NCBI GenBank assembly: GCA_017443805.1 | Contig: JAFSXY010000024.1 | Location: forward strand, 1 to 32,463 | Reading direction: 5' to 3' | From: Clostridia bacterium | GTDB lineage: Bacteria > Bacillota > Clostridia > Oscillospirales > Acutalibacteraceae | DNA: 32,463 nucleotides | Shown: piece after piece, positions 8,921-15,367 of the stretch | Numbering within the stretch: the stretch's first letter is position 1 | Layout: every line of letters starts with the position of its first letter | Translations under genes and position numbers: made by a program | Notes under the pieces: model-generated | The model's input: only the letters and a program-made list of their open reading frames with translations | Told to the model about the DNA's origin: nothing | The model's database searches: none

Positions 8921-8964
8921 AGATATTAAAAAACGGTGCACAGCTGCACCGTTTTTTAATATCT
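8921..8964. terminator. Bidirectional terminator between GH38 and GNAT genes
   Basis: A perfect 20-bp inverted repeat (8921-8940 and 8945-8964) with a 4-nt loop (CAGC). A-rich and T-rich ends make it work as a Rho-independent terminator on both strands. The minus-strand GNAT stop codon (8956-8958) lies inside the right arm. Confidence 0.92.
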
Positions 8965-9468
8965 TTTCCAAATAGTTTTAACGATTTCCCGCCGTTTTCC
9001 CTGATAATTGCCGACTCCGACAAAAAAGGGTTCAAATCCGCATTTTTCCAGAACCCTGCAGGAGGCGGCGTTGTCTTTTCGGGAGATACCGTAAACTGTT
9101 TCAGTCCCGACTTTTTCGGCAATCACCGGAAGGAACGCCGATACCGCTTCCGTCGCGTAGCCTTTGCCGGTGTATGTTTTTCCGATATGATACCCAATTT
9201 CCCATCCGCCGTCTGCAAGCGGCACAAGCTGCACGTAACCCAAATTGCGGTTATCTTCATTTCGGTTCACGGCGTAAACCAAAGGAGCGTCCGTCCTGTC
9301 GTACCGGGAGATCAGAAACGCGATCGTTTCAGCTGCGGCTTCCGTTGTTGAAAACACTTCGTCCGGAACAAACTCCATGGTGTCGTCATCCATTGAATTC
9401 ATATGGATAAATTCCGCCATTTCCGGTGTCAGCTCCGTGATGATCAATCGTTGCGTTTGCGTCAGCAT
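8956..9468 (-). CDS. GNAT N-acetyltransferase, RimJ/RimL type
   Basis: Transfers an acetyl group from acetyl-CoA to an amine; the substrate is unknown. The 170-aa protein shows the RimJ/RimL-like order: an N-terminal strand TQRLIITELT, an acceptor-side region, then GYHIGKTYTGKGYATEAV, which is the acetyl-CoA pyrophosphate-binding loop (R/Q-x-x-G-x-G/A type, here YTGKGYA). It ends with the usual NAASCRVLEKCGFEP helix. The ATG at 9468 is chosen over the TTG at 9483 because TGGAG sits about 6 nt upstream. That start overlaps the end of the DUF3795 gene by 7 nt, which implies translational coupling. It is the last gene of a three-gene minus-strand operon headed by a sugar symporter. Confidence 0.85.
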   Translation of the reverse strand: MLTQTQRLIITELTPEMAEFIHMNSMDDDTMEFVPDEVFSTTEAAAETIAFLISRYDRTDAPLVYAVNRNEDNRNLGYVQLVPLADGGWEIGYHIGKTYTGKGYATEAVSAFLPVIAEKVGTETVYGISRKDNAASCRVLEKCGFEPFFVGVGNYQGKRREIVKTIWKRY

Positions 9469-9806
9469 ACCGGCTCCAGACAAAGATTTTTCCTCGCCTG
9501 CACATTGGTATTCACGATCGGCACGAGCTTTTCACATGTTTCCGCCTCGCTGCAGCTGCCGCAGGTTTCAACGTTTTTTTCCAAAGCGCACCGCCGGATC
9601 AGGCAAAGCGCGTCGCAGTAAACCGTTTTTTTACCGTCCATCCGGCACCCGTCGCAGTTTATCATATCCGGCGTGATCTCCACGTTATTCAGTTCCGACC
9701 AGAGCGCCGCCACTTTCCGCCGCAGCGCGTCGTCGTCGTTTTGTGTCGCGATATGCGCTTCGCAGACTTCACAATCCAACCCGCAATATGCGATGAGTTC
9801 CTTCAA
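9462..9806 (-). CDS. DUF3795 cysteine-rich protein
   Basis: A 114-aa cytoplasmic protein with the DUF3795 hallmark opening YCGLDCEVCEAHIAT and further paired cysteines (CDGC, CDALC, C-x2-C near GSCSEAETC). The cysteine pattern suggests zinc or iron-sulfur binding; no function is established for the family. It starts with TTG at 9806, supported by AAGGAG at 9815-9820 with an 8-nt spacer; no ATG lies nearby in frame. The symporter gene ends 45 nt upstream and the GNAT gene overlaps it by 7 nt, so the three are probably one transcript. Confidence 0.85.
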   Translation of the reverse strand: MKELIAYCGLDCEVCEAHIATQNDDDALRRKVAALWSELNNVEITPDMINCDGCRMDGKKTVYCDALCLIRRCALEKNVETCGSCSEAETCEKLVPIVNTNVQARKNLCLEPVC

Positions 9807-9851
9807 GACACTTACTCCTTCAGCGGTTTTATTTCACTTTTTGAAAAAGAC

Positions 9852-11396
9852 TTAATCCGTTTCAACCAACACCGGACTTCCGATCCACATATCCTCCCAC
9901 TTTTGGCCGGCGATGATCTCCAGACGCTTTTTCTGTTCCTCGGTGATCTCGCAATGCCCGGTCTCACGTCGTTCCTTGATCACACGCTGCATCTCCTCGT
10001 GGTCTTTTTTCGTCATGGAGAACCGGTTGACCAAAATCCACGTCAGGATACCGAACAGCATGGGCATGTAGGTAAAGATCAGCCGCAGGCCGAATATGGT
10101 TTTCGGAGACTGGAACTGCGGTTCTTTTTTTGTGACGTCGTAGCCGAAAAACTTCAGTGAGAAACCGAGGATGCCCGTCATAAAGGAGTTGATCGTTTTG
10201 GCGACAAAGGAACGGAAGGTGGCGATCACGCCCTCGCGCCGCCGACCGGTGATCATTTCGTCCACGTCCGTGATATCCGGCTGGATGGTCTCAAGCGCAA
10301 AGCCGGGACCGGAGAAACCGAAGTTATAAAGCACGGTCGCCAGGAACAGCACGGCGGAAGGCGTGTTTTCCTTCACGAAAGCGTACAGCAAAAGACCTGA
10401 GACCATGATCGGCGTAAACAGCGTGCCGGAGATCCGTTTGCCGAAGTAACGGTTGAGAAAATAGTTTGCGGGAGACCCCATAAATTCCGATACGCCCGCA
10501 ACAACGTTCAGCGTGTTGAAGTGGCGGTATTTATTTGCGATACTGATGATAAAATACTGATCCGAATAGGAGTAAAAGCTTGCGCGGAAGGAATTGAACA
10601 TGCTGATCAAAAAATACTGCCGGAAAGCCCTGTTCTTAAACACCAGATAGTATTCATGGAACAGATATTTCCAATCCACGGGCTCGGTGTGCAGGGATAA
10701 AGACGACGGCTCCGGACAGGTAAAGAACGAAAGCACGGGCGACCAGAAGAACCAGGCCGCCAGCACAATGCCGCAGAACAGATACTTGCCGCGGTCCGCG
10801 GGCGAGGGATCCGGCATATTGAAGCCGCCGAGCATCAGTCCCATAAAAATGAAGGATGAGACCTGGCCCACGGAGTTCATGGCGTACTCCACGATCTTAT
10901 ACTGCGTACGTCGGAAGTAGCGGGGCTCAATGGTGGGCAGCATCGCCACGTGCGGCACGCTCATCATCGTATAGGACGTACTGTACAGCAGCGCCGCAAT
11001 GAGATAATAGGCAAAGGTCAGTCCTACGTTTCCACGGCCCGAGATACCAAACGAGCACCATTTCATAATGTAGGAGATCACAAACGGGAACGCGCCGATG
11101 AGCACGTAAAGCCTGTGCTTGCCGTATTTGGAACGCGTGCGGTCGGTGATCAGCCCCATCACAACGTCGGAAACAGCGTCGATCACGCCGTTGATCATGC
11201 TCAGCGTGCCGGTGATGTGGGTGTCCAACCCCTCCACAAAGCTGAGGAACTGCTGATGGTACATCCCGATGGGATAGCCCGCGCCGCCGAGCGTGATATT
11301 CGCACAGGTATATGCCGCCATGGGCTTTATAAATTCTTTTACGCTGCCCTCAATGCCGACCGCGTCTTTGACGCCGTCTATATTTATTTTTCTCAT
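9852..11396 (-). CDS. GPH-family (MelB-like) cation:sugar symporter
   Basis: An integral membrane transporter of the glycoside-pentoside-hexuronide:cation symporter family (MFS fold) that imports sugars or glycosides with Na+ or H+. The 514-aa product shows about twelve hydrophobic segments. The GPH-typical cytoplasmic loop after the second helix is visible as DVVMGLITDRTRSKYGKHRLY, including the conserved Asp and basic residues. The C-terminal ~50 residues are charged and cytoplasmic (KKDHEEMQRVIKERRE...). The start ATG has GGGGAAG upstream and a strong promoter at 11427-11455. It converges on the GH38 operon, so it is a plausible importer for the manno-oligosaccharide or glycoside that GH38 degrades; that link is inference. 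Confidence 0.9.
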   Translation of the reverse strand: MRKINIDGVKDAVGIEGSVKEFIKPMAAYTCANITLGGAGYPIGMYHQQFLSFVEGLDTHITGTLSMINGVIDAVSDVVMGLITDRTRSKYGKHRLYVLIGAFPFVISYIMKWCSFGISGRGNVGLTFAYYLIAALLYSTSYTMMSVPHVAMLPTIEPRYFRRTQYKIVEYAMNSVGQVSSFIFMGLMLGGFNMPDPSPADRGKYLFCGIVLAAWFFWSPVLSFFTCPEPSSLSLHTEPVDWKYLFHEYYLVFKNRAFRQYFLISMFNSFRASFYSYSDQYFIISIANKYRHFNTLNVVAGVSEFMGSPANYFLNRYFGKRISGTLFTPIMVSGLLLYAFVKENTPSAVLFLATVLYNFGFSGPGFALETIQPDITDVDEMITGRRREGVIATFRSFVAKTINSFMTGILGFSLKFFGYDVTKKEPQFQSPKTIFGLRLIFTYMPMLFGILTWILVNRFSMTKKDHEEMQRVIKERRETGHCEITEEQKKRLEIIAGQKWEDMWIGSPVLVETD

Positions 11397-11426
11397 GCCA
11401 ACTTCCCCGTATATTTTAATAAAAGA

Positions 11427-11455
11427 ATTTTACCATATCTCCACCCCGGTGTCAA
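11427..11455 (-). promoter_or_regulatory. Promoter of the symporter operon
   Basis: On the minus strand TTGACA (11450-11455), a 17-nt spacer and TAAAAT (11427-11432). It lies 30 bp before the symporter ATG, giving a short leader. Confidence 0.75.
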
Positions 11456-11517
11456 ATAAAAACATTTTATATTTTCCGCCTGCGTATAATCCGGGCAAAA
11501 AACAGGACAGGTCAAAA

Positions 11518-11538
11518 AAACTGCTTAAAAAGCAGTTT
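11518..11538. other. Inverted repeat between divergent symporter and EF-G-like genes
   Basis: AAACTGCTT (11518-11526) and AAGCAGTTT (11530-11538) form a 9-bp perfect stem with a 3-nt loop. It lies just upstream of the -35 of the EF-G-like promoter. It could be an operator or a leftover terminator stem followed by TTTTA; it is not in the leader of either flanking gene. Confidence 0.4.
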
Positions 11539-11544
11539 TATCTC

Positions 11545-11573
11545 TTGAAAAGCAATTTCAACTATGTTATACT
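11545..11573 (+). promoter_or_regulatory. Promoter of the EF-G-like gene
   Basis: TTGAAA (11545-11550), a 17-nt spacer and TATACT (11568-11573) with an extended -10 TG (11565-11566). It lies 69 bp before the TTG start at 11643. Confidence 0.75.
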
Positions 11574-11642
11574 GTTTTTTGGCGTGTTGTTATCCGAAAA
11601 AAGGATAAACCCATGAGTTTACATATACAGGAGGAAAAAAAT

Positions 11643-13715
11643 TTGAAAACCTACAACGCAGACTCCATCAGAAACGTTGTGATCGCCGGCCACGGCGGCA
11701 GAGGCAAAACCACCCTTGCCGAAGCGATGCTCTTTATCGCCGGCGCATCGGACAGACTCGGCAGAGTGCTGGACGGCAATACCGTTATGGACTTTGACGC
11801 CGAAGAAAAACGCCGCAAGAACTCGGTATCCTCCGCGGTCTGCCCCGTGGAATGGAACGATACAAAGGTCAACATCATCGACACCCCCGGTCTGTTTGAC
11901 TTTGAGACAGGCATGTGCGAGGGTATGCGCGCAGCGGAAACCGCGCTGATCGTGCTGGCCGCCGGTTCCGGCGTTGACGTCGGCGCCGAAAAGGCCTATA
12001 AGGCCGCAACCGCGCGGGGAATGTCCAAGTTTATCGTCGTAACACGCTGCGACGCCGAAAACAGCGATTTTTATAAAACGCTGGAGGCGCTGAAAGAGGA
12101 ATATTCCTCCGCCGTGTGCCCCGTGGTCGTTCCGTATATGGAAGGCGGCAAGGTCGTATGCTACGTCAACTTCCTGCAGAACAAAGCGTTCAAATACAAT
12201 AACGGCAAAGCGACCGAAACGCCCATCCCCGAAGACGCCCGTATTCAGGAGATCCACGATGAATTCACCGAGGCCGTCGCCTCCGTTGACGAAGAGCTGA
12301 TCATGAAGTTCCTGGAAGGCGAAGAGCTGACGCACGAGGAGATCGTGAACGCTCTTTCCATCGGCGTGGCCGACGGCAGCGTCATGCCCGTGTATGCCTG
12401 CGCAGGCTACACCATGGACGCTGTGGATCTGGTGCTCAACGGTATTACGAAGCTCTCTCCCTCCCCCGCGACCCGGACCGAAACGGCGACCAACGCGGCG
12501 GATGAGGAAGTCAAGCTTTCCTGCGACGAGAACGGCCCGCTTGCAGCAATCTGCTTCAAGACGGTCGCAGACCCCTTTGTGGGCAAAATGAGTTACGTAA
12601 AGGTCGTTTCCGGTAAAATCGCCGCCGACACGCCCTGCTACTGCGCAAGACTCGGCGCCGCCCAGAGAATGGGCAAGATCTTATTTGCCAAGGGCGGCAA
12701 AACGGAAGACGCTTCTGCGATCGTCGCCGGCGACATCGGCGTGATCACCAAGCTTGATAACTTCAAAACAGGCGACACGCTCAGCACGGAGAAAAACGCG
12801 CTGACGCTCGCGGGCCCGGTGTTCCCGAACCCCTGCCTGCAGATGTGCGTGAACGTCAAGAAGAAGGGTGAGGAAGAAAAAGTTGCGCAGGGCCTGAAAA
12901 AGCTCTCCGACGAAGATCCCTCCATCCGCTATTACACCAACGACGAAACCAGAGAGCAGATCCTTGCCGGCCTCGGCGAGCAGCATCTGGACCTGATCGT
13001 CGCCAAGCTGAAAGCAAAGTTCGGCGTAGAGGTGGAGCTGTCCATCCCGCGTGTGGCATACAGAGAGACGATCAGAAAACGCGTGGAGATCCACGGCAGA
13101 CACAAGAAACAGTCCGGCGGCCACGGCCAGTTCGGCGACGTGTGGATCCGTTTCGAGCCCTCGGACGAGCTTGACCTCATCTTTGCGGAGGAAGTTGTGG
13201 GCGGTTCCGTACCGAAGAACTTCTTCCCCGCCGTGGAAAAGGGCCTCAGAGACTGCGTGACCAGAGGTATCGTCGCCGGTTATCCCGTTGTGAACATCAA
13301 AGCAACGCTTTACGACGGTTCCTATCACCCCGTAGACTCCTCCGAAATGGCGTTCAAGACCGCCGCTTCGCTGGCGTTCAAGCAGCTCAAGGACACCGCC
13401 AATCCCGCGATCTTAGAGCCGATCGGCACCCTGAAGGCTTATATGCCCGACGATAACCTCGGCGATATCATGGGCGACATCACCAAGCGCCGCGGCCGCG
13501 TGCTCGGCATGGGCCCCGCCGACGAACCCAAGATGCAGATGCTGGAAGCGGAAGTCCCGATGGCTGAAATGGGCGATTTCTCCACGACACTGCGTTCCGT
13601 CACCGCCGGCAGAGGCCACTTCACGCTTGAATTCGCAAGATACGAAGAGGCGCCCGCCAACGTGGCACAGAAGGTCATTGAAGAGTCCTCCATGGCTGAC
13701 GACGACGAAGACTAA
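11643..13715 (+). CDS. EF-G-like translational GTPase (clostridial paralogue)
   Basis: A 690-aa translational GTPase with the EF-G domain order: G domain, domain II, III, IV (REDGHGQFGDV-like region at SGGHGQFGDVWIRF) and V (LEPIGTLKAYMPDD...). It belongs to the EF-G paralogue group common in Clostridia rather than canonical FusA. The P-loop is GHGGRGKT (16-23). G3 is DTPGLFDF (80-87), lacking the catalytic His of canonical DTPGHVDF. G4 is TRCD (134-137) instead of NKxD. The start is TTG at 11643, set by AGGAGG (11629-11634) with an 8-nt spacer; the ATG at 11613 would put the ribosome binding site inside the gene. It is monogenic with its own promoter and terminator. Its cellular role is unknown; back-translocation, recycling or stress are possibilities. 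Confidence 0.9.
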   Translation: MKTYNADSIRNVVIAGHGGRGKTTLAEAMLFIAGASDRLGRVLDGNTVMDFDAEEKRRKNSVSSAVCPVEWNDTKVNIIDTPGLFDFETGMCEGMRAAETALIVLAAGSGVDVGAEKAYKAATARGMSKFIVVTRCDAENSDFYKTLEALKEEYSSAVCPVVVPYMEGGKVVCYVNFLQNKAFKYNNGKATETPIPEDARIQEIHDEFTEAVASVDEELIMKFLEGEELTHEEIVNALSIGVADGSVMPVYACAGYTMDAVDLVLNGITKLSPSPATRTETATNAADEEVKLSCDENGPLAAICFKTVADPFVGKMSYVKVVSGKIAADTPCYCARLGAAQRMGKILFAKGGKTEDASAIVAGDIGVITKLDNFKTGDTLSTEKNALTLAGPVFPNPCLQMCVNVKKKGEEEKVAQGLKKLSDEDPSIRYYTNDETREQILAGLGEQHLDLIVAKLKAKFGVEVELSIPRVAYRETIRKRVEIHGRHKKQSGGHGQFGDVWIRFEPSDELDLIFAEEVVGGSVPKNFFPAVEKGLRDCVTRGIVAGYPVVNIKATLYDGSYHPVDSSEMAFKTAASLAFKQLKDTANPAILEPIGTLKAYMPDDNLGDIMGDITKRRGRVLGMGPADEPKMQMLEAEVPMAEMGDFSTTLRSVTAGRGHFTLEFARYEEAPANVAQKVIEESSMADDDED

Positions 13716-13729
13716 TTCCAAAAGAAAAC

Positions 13730-13757
13730 GGCGCTGCTTTTTGCGGCGCCGCTTTTT
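13730..13757 (+). terminator. Rho-independent terminator after the EF-G-like gene
   Basis: An 8-bp GC-rich stem (13730-13737 with 13743-13750, one G-T pair) and a TTTTT loop, followed by GC and a T-run to 13757. It begins 14 bp after the stop. Confidence 0.85.
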
Positions 13758-13790
13758 CATAATAAAAAATATAAAGGAACGAAACAGAAA

Positions 13791-14261
13791 ATGGAGATCA
13801 GAAACGCCGGACAAGAGGATATTCCGCAGCTTTTGGCGCTGTTGAGCCAGGTCCTGGAGCTGCACGCCGCGATCAGACCGGATATTTTTATGTCCGGCAC
13901 AACAAAATATACGCAGACGGAGCTGGCTGAAATACTGCGTTCGGAGAACAAGCGTACCTACGTTGCGGTTGACGGCGACTGTGTGCTCGGTTACGCATTT
14001 TGTGAAATCAGACAGCAGCCTTTTTCCAATACAATGGTCCCGTTTTCCTCTTTTTTTATCGACGATTTGTGCGTCGACAGCGCCGCAAGAGGCAGACAGA
14101 TCGGCAGGCAGCTCTTTGAACACGCGAAAGCGGAAGCAAAAAAGCTTGGGTGTTATGAATTGACGCTGAACGTCTGGGAAGGAAACGACGCGGCCAGAGC
14201 GTTTTACGACAAAATGGGCATGCGCCCGAAGGAAACGCAGCTGGAGCTGATTTTGGGTTAA
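13791..14261 (+). CDS. GNAT N-acetyltransferase
   Basis: A 156-aa GNAT-fold acetyltransferase; acceptor unknown. The fold is complete: N-terminal MEIRNAGQEDIPQLLALL, central strand GYAFCEI, FFIDDLCVDSAARGRQIGRQL with the acetyl-CoA-binding R-G-R-Q-I-G loop, then LTLNVWEGNDAARAFYDKMGM, the classic strand-helix ending of the family. AAAGGA at 13773-13778 precedes the ATG at a slightly long distance. It follows the EF-G-like gene after a terminator; no clear separate promoter is visible, so expression may depend on read-through or on a promoter I missed. Downstream is a 547-bp gene-free block of repeats. Confidence 0.88.
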   Translation: MEIRNAGQEDIPQLLALLSQVLELHAAIRPDIFMSGTTKYTQTELAEILRSENKRTYVAVDGDCVLGYAFCEIRQQPFSNTMVPFSSFFIDDLCVDSAARGRQIGRQLFEHAKAEAKKLGCYELTLNVWEGNDAARAFYDKMGMRPKETQLELILG

Positions 14262-14290
14262 AAAAAATATAGTGCATTTCGCTGCAACAA

Positions 14291-14345
14291 GGCGTTTTCT
14301 TCGCCCGACAGGCGCACATAGGTACGTCGAGGGCGAAAAAACGTC
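14291..14345. repeat. Long stem-loop, putative intergenic repeat element
   Basis: GGCGTTTTCTTCGCCC (14291-14306) pairs with 14331-14345 through about 15 bp with one bulge and one G-T pair, closing a 24-nt loop. It lies in non-coding DNA 30 bp after the GNAT stop. The form resembles dispersed palindromic intergenic repeats; copy number cannot be judged here. It could instead serve as a terminator for the GNAT gene, but the T-tract after it is weak. Confidence 0.5.
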
Positions 14346-14448
14346 TAAAAATAAACGGTAAGAATTTATATTCCGGATCCCGAAAAAAAAGAAGCGACAC
14401 AAGACAAAATCCTTGTGCGGGGGACCCGACATAAGGAAGTAAAAGAGA

Positions 14449-14491
14449 AACCCACTTGACATCTTCAAGCGTGAAAGTGTCATAGTGGGTT
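14449..14491. other. Stem-loop in the gene-free block
   Basis: AACCCACT (14449-14456) pairs with AGTGGGTT (14484-14491), and after a small asymmetry GACA pairs with TGTC further in. The loop is about 16 nt. No ORF of substance covers it. It may be part of the same composite element as the AGCTAAATT array that starts 46 bp downstream. Confidence 0.45.
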
Positions 14492-14536
14492 ATATACTTT
14501 CTGAAAGACTTTCGTTCGTTTTTTCGGTTCGTTTAA

Positions 14537-14720
14537 AGCTAAATTGTTCGCTTGCGCTCACAGCTAAATTGAAGCCATACGGCTTCAGCTAAATTGAAAA
14601 CCTGCGGTTTTCAGCTATATTAAATTCGCCTTATAGCTCGGCGCAGCCGAATTTAGCTGCGTATTGGCGCAATTTAGCTGACCGCAAGTCAATTTAGCTC
14701 GCCGTAAGGCGAATTTAGTT
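14537..14720. repeat. AGCTAAATT/AATTTAGCT array with stacked hairpins
   Basis: Direct copies AGCTAAATT at 14537, 14562 and 14587 (period 25) and a variant AGCTATATT at 14613 are followed by inverted copies AATTTAGCT at 14650, 14671 and 14691 and a variant AATTTAGTT at 14712. Between copies lie short hairpins with different stems: GAAGCC/GGCTTC, GAAAACC/GGTTTTC, TCGGC/GCCGA, TGCG/CGCA, TGAC/GTCA and TCGCC/GGCGA. The left copies are complementary to the right copies, so the whole stretch can also fold into one long arm. No protein is encoded. Function unknown. Confidence 0.85.
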
Positions 14721-14767
14721 GCGGCACACTTCCTTACGGAATGTGCCGCGCGGCTTCTTTTTTTCTT
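14721..14767 (+). terminator. Strong hairpin with T-tract at the end of the repeat block
   Basis: GCGGCACACTTCC (14721-14733) pairs with GGAATGTGCCGC (14738-14749), with one bulged base and loop TTAC. GCGGC and a T-rich tract (14756-14770) follow. It could terminate plus-strand transcription before the convergent phosphoribosyltransferase gene, or form the edge of the repeat element. Confidence 0.55.
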
Positions 14768-14808
14768 TTTGGTCTGCGCTGAATGCGACAGTCCCTTTTT
14801 GATACGGT

Positions 14809-15363
14809 TTATTCCAGCACAGAGCCGTCGCTGCGGAACAAAGGCAGCGGCTCCAAATAGCGGATATCGCCGCGGTCGATGGCGTCGCCCTCGGCAAGGA
14901 TCGCCATTCTGCCGCAGATGATCCCCCCGGCCTTTTCGACCAGCGTTTCCAGTCCCATCAGCGATTCGCCCGTGGAGATCACGTCGTCCACCAGCAGGAT
15001 GCGCTTGCCCTTCATAAGCTCTGCATCCGCCGTATCGAGATAGAGCTTTTGATGGCCTTCGGTCGTGATGGAGTCCACCGTCACTTCAAATACGCCGGTC
15101 ATATAGAGCTTCGGCTTTTTGCGGGCAATAAAGTATTTTTTATCGCCGTGCTGCCGCGCCATTTCGTGAATGAGCGGGATTCCCTTGGCCTCTGCCGTGA
15201 GCAGATAATCGTACTCCGGGGCGATCTTCAACAGGTCGCGCGCGCAGGCGACGGTAAGCTCCGCGTCGCCGAAGATCACAAACGCGCCGATCATCAGCTC
15301 GTCGTTCAGTTTACAAAGAGGCAGCTGCCGTTTGCAGCCGGCAATGGTCATTTCGTAATACAT
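14809..15363 (-). CDS. Phosphoribosyltransferase, adenine-PRTase-like
   Basis: A 184-aa type I phosphoribosyltransferase, likely purine salvage: base plus PRPP gives the nucleotide and pyrophosphate. The PRPP-binding signature is RILLVDDVISTGES, preceded by the LTAEAKGIPL loop and ARKKPKLY, which resemble the adenine PRTase order. Its N-terminus (MYYEMTIAGCKRQLPLCKLND) differs from classical Apt, so I call it Apt-like rather than apt. The ATG lies 4 nt after the GH2 stop, and its AAAGGA is embedded in the last codons of that gene, so the two are translationally linked. The reason for pairing with a glycosidase is unclear; nucleoside or purine salvage from gut material is a guess. Confidence 0.8.
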   Translation of the reverse strand: MYYEMTIAGCKRQLPLCKLNDELMIGAFVIFGDAELTVACARDLLKIAPEYDYLLTAEAKGIPLIHEMARQHGDKKYFIARKKPKLYMTGVFEVTVDSITTEGHQKLYLDTADAELMKGKRILLVDDVISTGESLMGLETLVEKAGGIICGRMAILAEGDAIDRGDIRYLEPLPLFRSDGSVLE

Positions 15364-15367
15364 GGTT

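Larger units (their letters stand above)
14262..14808. other. 547-bp gene-free interval between convergent genes
   Basis: No credible ORF with a ribosome binding site lies here; open frames on either strand run through the repeats with low-complexity sequence. It holds, in order, the long stem-loop at 14291-14345, a short CACAAG/CTTGTG inverted repeat (14398-14417), the stem-loop at 14449-14491, TTCGTTCGTTTTTTC (14511-14525), the AGCTAAATT array and the hairpin at 14721-14749. The flanking genes converge, so promoters for them are not expected here. Confidence 0.8.

Noticed and set aside
13413-14483. 356-codon open frame on the minus strand over the EF-G end, GNAT gene and stem-loops
   Set aside because: It is antisense to two well-supported genes and has low-complexity composition and no recognisable domain.
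14537-14720. CRISPR array reading of the periodic repeat
   Set aside because: The repeats are only 9 bp, spacers are self-complementary hairpins of ~12-16 bp, orientation inverts midway and no cas gene is present.
14715-14897. 60-codon open frame on the minus strand crossing the repeat edge
   Set aside because: It is a shifted frame of the phosphoribosyltransferase gene running into non-coding hairpins, and no ribosome binding site was found.
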